Assembly (NCBI GenBank): GCA_022385755.1
Contig: MU278367.1
Coordinates: 310,001 to 374,000 of the forward strand
From: Trametopsis cervina
Taxonomy: Eukaryota; Basidiomycota; Agaricomycetes; Polyporales; Irpicaceae
Length of the DNA: 64,000 bases
Direction: 5' to 3'
A program made the position numbers and the translations under genes. Below the pieces are notes generated by a model, which saw nothing but the letters and a program-made list of their open reading frames with translations, had not been told where the DNA came from and did no database searches. Positions 22,736 through 34,644 of the stretch are shown here, in pieces; position 1 is the stretch's first letter; every line of letters begins with the position of its first letter.

Positions 22736-23511
22736 TTAGTGGCAAGCCACTCCTTTGCCAGTGGTGGGTGCGCCAGCTAGCACGCTTTCCACGTCCATCT
22801 GGCCGTTGAAGATGTAGTGTCCCAGTGCAGCACCGGCCACGGTGGCAAGGATGAGGTAGGCCTAGAAAACAATATCATGAGCATACACACGTGCACGTAG
22901 ATCACTGAGACTCACGTTGTATGTCATAAATACCAGCATAAGGAAGAACGACAGGAACACCTGAGCACCGTAGAATATCGCCCGGCTTGCGCGCATGGTG
23001 AAAGGAATGGCAGTACTGGCATAACTCTCAGTACACCCGAACCTTATGATTCACTCCAAGCATGAAATCATATACTCACCCGCTGCCAACCTTCAGAACA
23101 GGCAAACCAGTCAACAACCCCGCCTCTTCGCTGTCTATCTCGGGCGAGTCTCTGCTACTCACCAGTCCGCCGCTTCGGGCTTTGCCCTTGCCCTGCGCAC
23201 TGAGAGTCGCTGCAATCTTCCGGTCGGCAATCTTCTGCACCTCGCGCAACCACTCATAGAGGACACCAAGGGCCATGACCGCGAGGCAGGAGAAGAAGAA
23301 GGCTTGCTTGCTTGAGATGTGCCAGGACTCGAAGACGATGCAGGTATCCTCGATCTGGGTATTCCTGGGTAGGATTTTAAGTGCGCATGAGTATGCTAGG
23401 GACGCTTGTATGCTGAGTATGTGCAGTCGCTGCGCACCATAACATGTGCATTGTGCACTTCATCATGGGCATCTCATGGCCGCCATGACCTCCATGGTCT
23501 CCGTGATCCAT
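22736..23511 (-). CDS. Ctr-family high-affinity copper transporter
   Basis: Four exons (23511-23438, 23364-23080, 23024-22916, 22861-22736) give 197 aa. Ctr proteins form trimers that import copper(I) across the plasma or vacuole membrane. The N-terminus is His/Met-rich (HGGHGGHEMPMMKCTMHMLW). It is followed by TM1 (QAFFFSCLAVMALGVLYEWL), a Ser-rich loop, TM2 with the selectivity MLVFM motif (M-x3-M), and TM3 with GAALG (G-x3-G packing motif). The C-terminus ends Ala-Cys-His instead of a Cys-rich tail. It is divergent from the proteasome gene, with 281 nt between the two starts. Assignment to plasma membrane versus vacuole is not possible. Confidence 0.93.
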
Positions 23512-23792
23512 AATGAGCGTATATGAGTTTGTTTATGTGAGTTTCCCTCAAGGGCGTTGAGGCGAGCAGAGAGAGCAGGCGACGATTGGTATGTTATAAG
23601 CAGTAGAGTCTAGAAGTGGTCCAGAGCACCGTTGCAGCCAAGGCTACAACAGTTACTGTAGATGATCGCGCCTATTGCGTGTAATTCGGCATCTCCCGTT
23701 CGACGCGTACGCACAGACCGACGCGTAACTTGATTCTACCAATCTCAGTCTGCTCGTACACACATCCTCCCTTCTCTCTCAAGACATTAGCC

Positions 23793-24961
23793 ATGGTACG
23801 TCTGATACTACTTGATTCTGACTTATTTAACAGATCTTTATCTAGGCCAGACGTTATGATAGTGCGTGAACAAGTTGCAGAGATCTAAACATGAGCATGA
23901 GCACTGACATCTTGTACTCGACCTATAGGTCGTACAACAATATTCTCCCCGGAAGGTACGCGACACTCTGATGGTGTCTGTTCTATACTAATTTATATAT
24001 AATCAGGGCGGCTGTACCAGAGTGAGTATATCACACCCTGCGTTCTACTCGTCCTCACATGCACGAACAGTCGAGTATGCCATGGAGGCCATCTCCCATG
24101 CCGGTAGCGTCCTGGGAGTTCTCGCGAAGGACGGTATCGTCTTGGCTGCAGAGAAGAAGGTGACGGGCAAGCTGCTTGATCTGTCGAGTACGAAGGAGGG
24201 CGGGTACGGTGGTAGTGGCGAGAAGATCTTCTTACTCAACTCGTGCGTGATATAGATGTTCTTTCGACCTGCATGAATTGACGTACGCATATTTGCGGTA
24301 TAGAAATGTGGTGGCAGGAGTTGCAGGTATCACCGCCGATGCTAACTCGTTGGTGAACTACGCCCGTCAAGCAGCTCAACAACATCTCTACTCGTACAAC
24401 GAAGATATCCCAGTCGAGTCTCTGACGCAAAGACTATGCGATCTAAAGCAGGGCTACACACAATACGGAGGTACTATCATGTGCTTTTTCATATTGATAT
24501 TCCTCAAATAACTTCGCACGCAGGTCTTCGACCATTTGGTGTATCACTTCTTTACGCCGGCTACGATGTGCACTACGGGTACCAGCTGTATCACTCAGAC
24601 CCTTCAGGCAACTATTCTGGATGGAAGGCGACATGTATCGGCGCAAACAACGGCACAGCGCAGAGTCTGCTGAAGCAGGAGTACAAGGACGACATCACGA
24701 TAGAGGAGGCGATCGCTCTGGTTCTGAAAGTGATGAGCAAGACTATGGATAGCACAACGCTAGGCAGCGAGAAAGGCGCGTCGTTATTTTTTTTGTTTAT
24801 TTGAACATGTGGCTCACAGGCCTGGTGCAGTCGAATTTGCTACCCTTACTCTTGACGCAGAGAAACAACCAAAGGCGAAGATCTACCGACCGGCAGAAAT
24901 CGACGCGCTGCTCAAGAAGCACGACTTGGCGAAGAAGGAGGATGAGAACGACACGAAGTAA
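23793..24961 (+). CDS. PRE9: 20S proteasome subunit alpha type 3
   Basis: Eight exons (23793-23795, 23846-23861, 23929-23955, 24007-24021, 24071-24242, 24304-24470, 24524-24779, 24820-24961) give 265 aa, the expected size. The alpha-ring N-terminal signature is intact: [18 protein letters not shown], then the YAMEAI helix. This is followed by the [14 protein letters not shown] core strand and the Lys-rich C-terminus usual for alpha3. The first exon consists only of the ATG, and exons 2-4 are 16, 27 and 15 nt. The donor of intron 7 (GTCGTT) is weak but gives the only in-frame join to [11 protein letters not shown]. Confidence 0.94.
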
Positions 24962-25108
24962 ACGTGAGTTTATGGCTAGAAGTCGGCGGACTAATGTTCT
25001 TTGCTTGTACAACAATGCATTTTCATTTTTCACTGTATTGAGTAGACCAGCGATCGTCCAAACTCATAGGTTGTGAAGATTAATAGGGAATAACTTATAC
25101 TTCCTCCT

Positions 25109-25901
25109 CTATAAAATGTGCTCCCCGCGAACATCCTGGGGCTGACCCTTCTCTCGTGTCTTCATCGGCACCAAGTTCAAATCCCCGATCAGCTTCTCTA
25201 AGCCCTCGATGGCTATCCGCACCTGCTCGTCCGTCGTAGCGTCAAGAGGGATAGGGACGACATTCTCCTCTCCCTCCGGGCTTTCGAGGGTCGCGAGCTG
25301 ACTGTCTAGCATAGTCGTCTTCATGAAATGCCCCTCCCGTTGCGCCATCCTCTCCCGCAACAACTGTTCTTCGGCCTTGATGTACACGAAGTAGGTCGGA
25401 AGTTTTTCCTGCGAGATAGCATGCAGATGCTCCGGCATGTTCGGGAAGCGGTTGTACGTTCCGCGTAGGATGTCGCGATAATACCGCTTGAGGGCCGAGC
25501 ACGTCGCCAGGACGCCGTACCGGCCCTCCTCTCTCGGATCTATCTCGCCCTTGCTCTCAGCTTCTGTAACCGCCTTTGCTTCCTGCTCTGCCACTATGTT
25601 CACCGCCGTCGTTCGTATGAGCTCGAGCCATGGCTCGCGATCCTCGTCCGTGAGTGGGATGTTCTGCGACATCTTGTCAATGTTGGCTTTAGGGTGCAGA
25701 TCATCGCCTTCGATGTACGGTAGGCCAAGTTTGTCGTTGAGAGCTTTCGCTATTGTGCTCTTCCCTGTGCTCGCTACCCCCTGCAATCTCGAATGTCAGC
25801 CTCCGACCTTGGGCACTGTCCAAGTTTGTGCTCACCATGACCACGATGAAGACGGGGTGCAGTTTGGTGTCATCGCTGTTCGATACGGTGGGCTCGGACA
25901 T
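25109..25901 (-). CDS. Gluconokinase-like carbohydrate kinase
   Basis: Two exons (25901-25836, 25780-25109) give 245 aa. The family phosphorylates D-gluconate to 6-phosphogluconate with ATP, feeding the pentose phosphate pathway. The P-loop is MGVASTGKST at residues 22-31, split by the intron after Met22. Family motifs follow: YIEGDDLHPKANIDKM (substrate and metal binding), DREPWLE, CSALKRYYRD and REGHFM. The order and spacing match the GntK type. An insert around residue 85 (EAESKGEIDPREEGRYGV) is longer than in bacterial enzymes. Confidence 0.9.
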
Positions 25902-26740
25902 GGCTATGGTGGATGGTGTCTATGGGGTATGCTGCACACGAGTGGGTCGGAACGATGGGACGCGTCTGCGTATGACATGTCTGACTGGTATAAAAGGCAG
26001 CCAACGCCGGCCTGCACAATCTGGTGAGCTCATCGATTTCGTCGGCTCGGGGCGGCCCGATCAGGCGGAAAGTGCGCTGGCCAGATAAGGCATTTCTTCA
26101 AGTTGAACCTCGACGGTCTTGACTATCTGGTAACGAACTGCGACGTCGTCGTGAGAGCGCATGATGGGGCAGCGTATGTCCTCATCATTGAAAGGGAAGG
26201 AAACGTGACTTGGGAGCTGTCCGAAGTTATGGGGGTAGAGCGGATGATGCTCACGGCGCCAAGATTGTTGTCCAACGGCTTTGACCGCAGTATACGTGTC
26301 CATTTCTCCAGTGAGAATGGCTGAAGTTCCGGTGAGCCAAGGTAGAGCCACCGGAAGAAACCTACCCCCGATGGGCAACTGTGGGGTAGAAGGACCCCAG
26401 GTGGATGTCGAAACCATAGCAGAATTACATGGACGTCGATAGATAGGGATAATGAACAGAGGTATGTAAGGTTTCTGCGCTTCCTTAGGAGTAATGCTCA
26501 TCATACATCACTCCAGATTGCAGGCCCTCTAGGGGCCAACAGATGCTGTGCAGTAGACCTCAGGCCGAGCCACCCAGATTTCTCGGAAAGTATGGTTATA
26601 TTCGGCGAACGCGCATAAAAGAGATGGAGAGCTCGTTTGGTTCTCCGGAACGGCTCTAACGTGATCGTTCCACTAACGCACATGTTAAAAAAGTACTTGA
26701 CATGATGCAACACATACGTCACACTCACCGTTCCAGTAGT
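25902..26740. other. Intergenic, about 0.8 kb
   Basis: A 147-codon minus-strand frame (26061-26504, ATG start) is open but shows no known motif. I do not call it a gene. Confidence 0.4.
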
Positions 26741-27711
26741 CTAGCATCCATCTGGATCGAAGCTACCATGGCACTGAACCTTGAACTCCACCTGCGAGCA
26801 CCGGCCAATCAGTTGTCCGAGCGCAACGCGCTAAAACAGGTGAAACGTACCGCAGTTACTGCCTTTCGGATCTGTGCCTCAAGCACCGTGGCAAAGCGGT
26901 GCATATCGGCTTGCGCACGAGATTGACAGTTCTTGCAAGGGACGCGCCCGACTTCGAGGAGGGGCGAGGTGGAAGTGAGACGAGTCATGGGTGGCATTTT
27001 GTGCAGCAATTCGTCTGCAATCTGCGCCATCTTGGTCTGCCACCACGAGCACACGAATCCGCCACCCTCGAAGAGAACTGGATCCCAATGTCCCCAACAG
27101 TACTCCGTGGCTTTGTCAGCACCCCAATGAGAGACGACAGACGCTGCGGCCTGGCGACATCTGAAGTGGTAATCCAAGAGATTTCTGTATGCAGTGGCTG
27201 AAAGGCGGCAAAGGGCGGGATTGTCGTAGACGATGATTTCAGATGGCGATAGTGAGAGACAGTGGAATGCTGCGGCCTGTGCCTCCTCTGTAGCACCTGC
27301 GCGGCGGGCGAGGACATAAACAAGGATGGGGTCCTTCGCCATAAAGTTTCCGAGGGTGGTCATAGCCAATCGCTTTGCAATGTCGTCCATCTGGTACTTC
27401 TCGCATACGTCCATCAACTTCGTGACCTGCTCTATGGTTTCGAGGCGAGAGTCGTATGTCGGATAGCATAGTCGCAGCAGCTGGGTCATCGTCTCCCCAT
27501 CCTCCGAGACCTCGACTACGGGGACTTCCTCCCCCGGTGCGGAGCAATTGCCTGTCGGAGGAAGAGTGAACATACCGCCAAACACGGGGGAGGCTTTCTT
27601 GAGGATGACCTTGAAGACACGAAAGTACACCTGGTCACTGGAACATATGACCACGTCGGCGTCGGCGTCGTCGAAGGGCGCAGGATACAGAGGTTCCAGT
27701 ATCGGCGACAT
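26741..27711 (-). CDS. BTB/POZ domain protein 1
   Basis: Two exons (27711-26851, 26791-26741) give 303 aa. The BTB fold is recognised from DADVVICSSDQVYFRVFKVI followed by KKASPVFGGMF, the LLRLCYPTYDS helix region and the post-BTB segment YQMDDIAKRLAMTTL. A C-terminal extension carries Cys pairs (CKNCQSRA). In fungi such proteins often act as adaptors or oligomerisation modules; the specific role is unknown. A small last exon begins VEFKVQ, mirrored in the other two BTB genes of this window, which supports the splice model. Confidence 0.82.
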
Positions 27712-28961
27712 AACAAAGAACGCTTAGGAGGGGGATGTGCTGCGAATGTGGGGATGCGTCTAGACATCCAGGGACGGCAACAGCCGCTGTGGGGGTCCAG
27801 CTCCGGTCCACTTCGCAATTATAATCACTTGCATTCTCATCACCACGTGAGGAAGCCATCTATCAGTACGACTTCGGTGTCATTACGCGCTATGCTTTGG
27901 GCTATGTAGGTTATTCTGAATGAATGGCTCACTTTTATCGCAGGTGAGAGCTTTCGCGAATGAGCTGTCGCAAATCACTCAGACGCAGTGCTCGCTTGTC
28001 GAACAATTCGATGAATGGAAGTGAGTATGAGCTACGAAAAGTCAGCGATGTAAACAATAATGAGCTCCTGTACTTACCGCTTCAACCCTCACTTTGGTTA
28101 AACACCTGTAAGTTGTGGAAGAAAGGCTGCATCACTTCGCTTGGGCACGCGTTGAATCTCCGCGATCAGAAAGTCAAAGGAAATGGTCGTATGCGAATAT
28201 TGGTCAACGTTCTCAAAGTAATCAAATGCTAATGCCGTATCTCTGTGCTACAATATTGAAACTGTGCTATAACATGCCTGTGCTAGGGTCATTTATTTTT
28301 GGCGAGCTCCTTGGTGGAGTTAGAGACTACAACGTCAACGCTTGCTTAGTAGGTACATCTGTGATTGGGGATAGGCCAATCACAAGTACCATAAGCGGTG
28401 GAGTTGAAGAATCCCTGTTGAGGCCGTCCAGCTGGGATGGGGTGCGTGTTGACCGGACATCCAGGAAAACCATTGTCTTCAAGAACGCATCGCTAGGTGG
28501 GTGAAGTCTAGCGTCGCAGTATTGAGAGCGATTGATGGCATCGAGGAGTTGCGTAAAGGGTCGGCGGGGTGACTGGTATAGAAGGAGGCGTTGCAAAGCT
28601 GGAGGCGGGAGATGGGCGGTAGCCGGAAGCCGGATAGTTTTACATCTATACGGGTTGAGTTCAGCCACAAACTGTGACAATGTGCAGGGGACATACCTAT
28701 CGGAGAACCGGCAGAGACGATGAATGGGCTCGATAGTTTCTCGTTGTTTTGATTTGTTTTTTGGCTTATGACTATGAGGTTTTTTGACAGTTTCTTTGGA
28801 TGTATTTTCTTGGAAGATCTTGTAGTCTTGAAATGTTGACAGCACCAGAATAAACGAAACAAAGCTGCAGAGTAAAAGTGGTCAGAGACACGCCAAAGTC
28901 AACACCTGAACGGAGCTCACCAAGAGCAAAGCAAATCAAATATCACGACTGGGCCAATTCA
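27712..28961. other. Intergenic, about 1.25 kb
   Basis: Long minus-strand frames around 28327-28862 overlap each other and start with non-ATG codons or lack any motif. No gene is supported. Confidence 0.45.
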
Positions 28962-30827
28962 CTAAAAGCACGGGCTTGGTGAGAGCGTCCTCCATCTAGC
29001 TCTCTCTTTCCGTGTCGGTGTTGAAGTCGGGTCGAAGGTAATGCGAATCTTGCCTGAGGGTGGCTGCCTCGGCGATGGTGTGAATAAATGAGCACCATTC
29101 GGTATCGCATAAGAGTTCGGATCCGACAGACAGTTCGAGAGAGGTTTTTTCGTGCAGATCGGCTGCGCTTGATAGGCCCAGTAGGAAACAGGAGACTCGG
29201 GGTTCGGAGTTGAGGGCGCTACCGATGGTGACTGTGGTGTGAAGAGCATGATTGGGGTGAATGGTGCTTGACGTGGCGGGGGAGATATTGGAGGCGAGCC
29301 TGTCCACGAGGAACCCGAAGCTGACGGCCAGCGATAAGTAAATGTACCACAAACGAAATACAAGAACGTACTAGGACTACGACCAGTGACTTGTATAATC
29401 CTAGCATCAATGACGTCGAGCTGTGGCTCGGGTGACCAGCCGTAGTCGGACTTGGGAGAGGTATACCCAGTGACGGCCGCAATGAGCGAGTCGACACCGT
29501 CGAAGTCTTCGGAGTCATTCCCCCTGACAGAGGAGCCCGTGATAGAAGCAATTCGGGCATCAACGGGGTCCACCGGCAGGAGAGCGTCGCCGAATGCTCT
29601 CTGAGACCTAGGAGTTGTAGGCGGTATCTTGGAAGGAGTGAAGCCAGTAACTCGTGCAATGACTTCCTCAACGGGGTCCATGTTGTGCTCATCGAGTATG
29701 AAGGACTGATTAGCCTCCACCTCGATGCCCTCATCTGTGTGCTCCTGGTATTCAGGCTCCCTGGTTGTGTACCACAATGCCAAAATAGCCGGGGCCGATT
29801 TGCAGGGGCTGATCGGATTGACGTCGGGTAAGGCAGGGGTATGCGGTGGACTGCTGTCGTCGTCGTCGCCATCAGTGTCAGAGCTGGTGTCGGAGAGAGA
29901 AGGGGTGCGAAGGATGGAATTGTCGATTTGCTTCTCGAGTTCAAGAGAGTCGTCGTAGGTCTCCATGACTTGGTCAAGGATATCGGTGAGTGTACCGCAG
30001 GATCGGTCCTCAGGGATGCCCTCCTCGACTTCCTCTACTCGAACCACAGTCTCTATAGCTTCTATCACCTCTTCGGCGAGGATAATTTGCTCTTCCACCT
30101 GTATGGCCTCGACGTCTTCTGCATGTAGCCCCTGGGCATTGGTATCCGGGTACTGAGTGTCCTCCTGCCGGTGGTCGTGAGTCGGCGGAGGCACATCTTC
30201 TTGGAAGTTCAGCTGAGACTCCCAGCTGGGATGCGGCATCTGCATTGGTAGATCCATGGTCTCGGAAGGTTTAATGGTAGCCGGTGTGAAGAGGCGGCTG
30301 ACCATACTTGACAGCCATGATTGACGAAATGGTGTTTTGAGGGCCATTTCGACGTCAGGAGGAGTGGTGCGGCGGAAGAAAGAAAGTTTGACCCGCTTCA
30401 ATGTCGGCTGAGGTGGGTTTGAAGCATTCTCGCTGCTGTCTTTCTTTTCCCCAGCATCCTTCTCATCAACAGTCTTTTACAGATGAGGATGAGTCGGGCC
30501 CGGCAACATCAGAAGTGCACTTACCGCGTCAGCCAATGGCACCTCCTGCATCTCACATCTGACGTCAACGGCAGCCTCCCTGACTTCGGGCCTCCAGATG
30601 GGAAGGAAGACGTCCCTCGGGGTGTATGAGTCGACGTGTGTCGGCAACGTCATCTTGCGGTCCTCGGCAGTCTCCTGTGACTGGAAGCGAGCCTTCAGGG
30701 ATCTGATGCTCCAAATGGCGACAAAGCCGAAGAGGAGGAATGCGAGAATGGCGATGATGTAAAGCCACACCGCGCTGAGCGCCCCAGGCAGGATAGGCTG
30801 CTGAGCAGTGAAGGGGATCGGGGCCAT
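28962..30827 (-). CDS. Single-pass membrane protein with acidic repetitive tail
   Basis: Three exons (30827-30525, 30473-29372, 29320-28962) give 587 aa. I do not recognise the family. Residues about 14-42 form one transmembrane helix (ALSAVWLYIIAILAFLLFGF), followed by a basic patch (SIRSLKARF). The rest is long, acidic and probably disordered, with an Asp-rich stretch (DTDGDDDD). Four diverged copies of a motif of about 15 residues occur between 29684 and 29381: DPVEEVIARVTGFTPSK, DPVDARIASITGSS, DGVDSLIAAVTGYTSPK and DVIDARIIQVTGRSP. The second intron is 51 nt and in frame, so its removal rests on splice-site form. The C-terminal exon may be spliced differently. Confidence 0.6.
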
Positions 30828-32030
30828 GTCGGTTTCTTGATTCTTGTTGGGATTCTTGCGGGGTTCGGTGATAAACGATAGAGTACGAAAGCAAAATGAA
30901 CTGGCGGAAGCAGCATCCTGCAGAGGGATCTTTGTAGGCTCGGAAGTGGCTGGCGGGGCTGGCAAGCCGACGTACCAGCCTCAGAAAACCAGTCAGCTGG
31001 GGGCTGGCATACCGATTATGTCCCACTCGGAAAGCTGAAAGAGTACTTGTCAACTGTTAGCAGCATCGTATTCACAGAAGTGCTTACCTCCAAGTTAACG
31101 TGGACTTTCCCTGAACACTGAGCAAACTATAAGCATACAGCTTGATGACAGGACCCAATACATAAGGATGTATCATTGCAGTCTGGGGAAGATATAGATT
31201 GTTAACATGCGAATAAAGAGCATACATGCACATACTTTCAGTGTAGCTATTTGCTGGGAGCATTCATGTCGACCTTTGAGTTACTAGTGAGATCTCTTCA
31301 CAGTAATCGCACCACTGTTTAGAGCTACTCAGTTCAATCCTGGCGGCGATCACCGCGCCACAACGCTGGCTATGCCGAAGCGGGTGTGATCATCAGTATG
31401 CGGCACATAGATAAATATGGTTCGCAGGTCTGTGACGGAGACACGGTTGGGCCGTGAAGGACGTGTATATAAGAAGTGTATGAGAGCACTAATATGGCTC
31501 GCTTTTGCCCTGTTGTAGAGGAACTCGTGGTTTTGCTTCTGAGGACCAGACGCATGCAGCCTCTATCTGGGCCTCAACTTACGTGAAAGCGTGAGTGCTC
31601 AACCTGAAACGTACGATTCCTGGATCCAAGCCTCACACGCGTCATTGCGCGCACAAATCGGTGCTCACGCTGATCATTACAATCGTTATATTACGGTACT
31701 GTGTAAATTGTTAGTAAATGCGGACCATCCGGCAGCAGAGGGTGAAATCGCTCACCTCATATTAAATATGGTGAACTAGTGGATACGGATTAGATTTCAT
31801 GTGCTACTTTCAATTTACAAAGTAGTAAGTGTCTGCAAGTTTAGATGAGGGTATACAAGCCAGCTCACCTCAACGGATGTTTGGTACTGATAGGCGATGA
31901 AAGGGTATAAACTACGAGATTAAATTCCATAAATACTGGCCCAGACGTCAACACAAATACCATATGGAAGAATAATCATCCGCTGCTCACCGTGTTCTCC
32001 GATTCCCATGTAAACGCAGCTCGTCATGAG
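30828..32030. other. Intergenic, about 1.2 kb
   Basis: Only short frames without motifs are present. Nothing supported. Confidence 0.5.
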
Positions 32031-33053
32031 CTACCATTGGAAAGTGAACTCCACCTGTATAACATGAGTACAGTGCGCTGCATGCAGAATAAGACTTACC
32101 GCATGCAGCGCTTTCTCGATCCCGGCTTCCAGCACTGTGGCGAAGCGATACATGTCCACTTGGGCGCGAGGCTTGCATTCCTTACAGGAGATGTCTCCGA
32201 CGTCAAGCAGGGGCAAGTTCGACGTTATGGGAGCCATCGGCGGCAGCTTGTGAAGCAGCTCGTCTGCGATGACCTTCATAGTGCCAGTCCACCACGGACA
32301 TACATATTCCTGGCGCGGCGCTCTATAACCATAGGACCGCTGCGAATGAACCCAACAGTATCGCTCTGCGTCTGTCTTGTAATCCCACTGAGCGACGACA
32401 GATGCTGCGGCCTGGCGACATCTGAGGTGATACTCCAGAAGGTTTCTGTACGCAGCGACGGAGATTCGGCAGAGGTCGTTGTTATTATAGACTACGATGT
32501 CGGATGGCGAGATGGAAAGGCAGTGGAAAGCCGCTCTTCCTGCCTCCCTCGAGGCACCTGCGCGGCAAGCCAAGGCATAGGCGTGGATCGGATCCTTCGA
32601 CATGAAGTTCCCGAGTGTCGTCATAGCCACCCGCCTTGCGGCGTCATCCATCTGGTACTTTCCGCAAGCGTCCATTAATCTGCTGACTTGGTCAAGCGTC
32701 TTGAGCCGGGAGTCACAGGTCGGGTAGCATAGCCGAAGGAGCTGTGTCATTGTCTCGCCGTCTTCTGACACGTCGACACTAGGGATTTCCTTCGAGCCCG
32801 TCGAGGGCAGCGAGAACATCCCGCCAAACACTGGAGAGGCTTTCTTGAGGATGACCTTGAAGACACGGAAGTGAACATCGTCGCAAGAGCGTATGATGAG
32901 ATCTGCGTCTTCGTCATCAAAAGGCGCGCTACACGTGATTTGCGAAGGCTCCGACTCCAGGGACTTGCTAACCTGTGCGGGGGATGAGTGGGATGAAGGA
33001 GATAGGTGAGATACACGGGGTTCCACCGGACGTTGGTTATGGTAGTGGGGCAT
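32031..33053 (-). CDS. BTB/POZ domain protein 2
   Basis: Two exons (33053-32100, 32054-32031) give 325 aa, closely paralogous to BTB protein 1. Shared blocks are DADLIIRSCDDVHFRVFKVI, KKASPVFGGMFSLP, DGETMTQLLRLCYPT and KYQMDDAARRVAMTTLGNFM. The N-terminus is longer and Ser/Pro-rich. The last exon encodes only VEFTFQW; reading through the intron instead gives an unrelated tail, so splicing is favoured. It lies about 4.3 kb from BTB protein 1, on the same strand, with the membrane-protein gene between them. Confidence 0.82.
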   Translation of the reverse strand: MPHYHNQRPVEPRVSHLSPSSHSSPAQVSKSLESEPSQITCSAPFDDEDADLIIRSCDDVHFRVFKVILKKASPVFGGMFSLPSTGSKEIPSVDVSEDGETMTQLLRLCYPTCDSRLKTLDQVSRLMDACGKYQMDDAARRVAMTTLGNFMSKDPIHAYALACRAGASREAGRAAFHCLSISPSDIVVYNNNDLCRISVAAYRNLLEYHLRCRQAAASVVAQWDYKTDAERYCWVHSQRSYGYRAPRQEYVCPWWTGTMKVIADELLHKLPPMAPITSNLPLLDVGDISCKECKPRAQVDMYRFATVLEAGIEKALHAVSLILHAAHCTHVIQVEFTFQW

Positions 33054-33444
33054 GGTGACGGCGGGGGATCAATTGCGAGGTCTGAGTTGCCAGCTTGCAA
33101 CCAACAGCTATTTGAGGCCGCCACAGCATTTTAGATCACGGCCGAGATTGGACAGCTCTGTACCCACCGCTCACAGGAGGGGAAAAAAGAGTTAGCTTTG
33201 TCAGGCGGGCTGACCTATTTCCATGGGATATAATCCCTGTGCGAACTGCACGCTCTTCGTCACTGAGAGCTGCTCCCATACCAGCTGATTCTCAAAGCTC
33301 CGACTGGCTCACTGGCGTGTTCTTCGCACACGTCATACCACGCTTGGGACCGTTGTATTGCTGTAACAGGATTCGTAAATGACGACATTCCCACGGGAAA
33401 AGGTTAGAAGCACACCTCACACAGAAAACTTAAAGTACAACATA
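33054..33444. other. Short intergenic region
   Basis: This is the space between the start of BTB protein 2 and the end of BTB protein 3. No feature is seen. Confidence 0.5.
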
Positions 33445-34459
33445 TCAGATCTTGAATTCCACCTACACATCCACTATGGTGAGTTTTTGCTCCGTCAGTT
33501 TCCACTTCGACTCAACTCACCCCACGTGTTGTTCCTCGTATTTGGTCCTCAAGCAGAGTGTTGAACCTCGCTATATCCTTTGCAAACGCTCTGCCGCACG
33601 GACCCCGGCAATCCACCTTCGTTGGGATGTGAACATCGGCTATCGATTCAGGCACGGGCTTCTCTAACAAGGCCAATGACACTTGATCCATATACTGCCT
33701 CCACCATCGCCGTGGCTGGACCATTATCATCTGACATCGCATCGTGACCATCTTCGTATCTGCAGGAGGACAAGTGTTGCACCGGAACCAGCAGAAGGAC
33801 AAGTCCGTGACCCATGGTTCGCAATTACTTGCCGCCAAGCGAGACACGACCTTTGCGCATCGGTTGTGATAGCTGGGTAGAGCACGATACGCGGTGACGG
33901 AAAGGTCGCTGAACTCTGGAACGTCTGGTTCAAGGATATAGGACATGGGTTTGGAGAGGCAGCGCTGTGCTGCCTCATTGGCGGTCTTGGAGTACTTGCC
34001 TCTGCATGCAATGGCATACACACGCAGAGGAGAACTGTCGAGGTATCCCCTCAGAGGCCTCTCAAGATTCTTCGTGATGCCTTCCATCCCGTACTTATCA
34101 CATATCACTTGAAGGTGGCCAATGTCGCTCAACGTGTAGCTTTCGGGGTCGGAAATGGGGTAGCAGAGGTGAAGCAGCCTGTCCAATGTCTTGCCGTCCT
34201 CTGCGAGAGCGACTACGGGTATCTCGGCATCCTCTCCCTCCGTACCCTGCTGCCCTGGCTGCGGGACGGCAAACATGTCCTTGAAGACCTCCGAAGCCTT
34301 CGCGAGAATGACTTTGTATACTTGGAAGTAGAAGCCATCGGAGGAGCGGACGATCAGGTCCGCGTCGGCGTCGTCAAAAGGCGGGACGAAGGTTCGTGTG
34401 GGCGCACTTGGCGAATCGTCGGAGGACGCGACATTTGCTATGACGATGTCGGCATCCAT
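33445..34459 (-). CDS. BTB/POZ domain protein 3
   Basis: Two exons (34459-33521, 33462-33445) give 318 aa. The BTB domain is evident from DADLIVRSSDGFYFQVYKVI followed by AKASEVFKDMF and DRLLHLCYPI. It is more diverged than the first two. The C-terminus again carries a Cys motif (CRGPCGRAFAKD) and a tiny last exon (VEFKI). The ATG at 34459 is preceded by TTTTACTTCAGGC, which looks like an acceptor, so an upstream in-frame ATG at 34576 was treated as lying in a leader intron. Confidence 0.78.
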
Positions 34460-34644
34460 GCCTGAAGTAAAATCAGGAGGTAGCACAAGTGCAGAACCGG
34501 GTTGGAGCGTACGTTCAGTCGCTCGTCTCCTGTACCGCTTTGAAGAGAGGTGTACTAGTACAGCATTGATTTCCATCCGTCTATGCCTGCCCTTGAATGC
34601 TATCCCACTCCGAGTTTACCGTCATCTTTCCCAGGAATTGCCTA

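Noticed and set aside
26061..26504. 147-codon minus-strand open frame with ATG
   Set aside because: No motif, no splice partner and ordinary length for chance in this base composition.
28327..28862. Two overlapping minus-strand frames of 127 and 172 codons
   Set aside because: The 172-codon frame begins with GTG, the frames overlap each other, and neither shows a domain.
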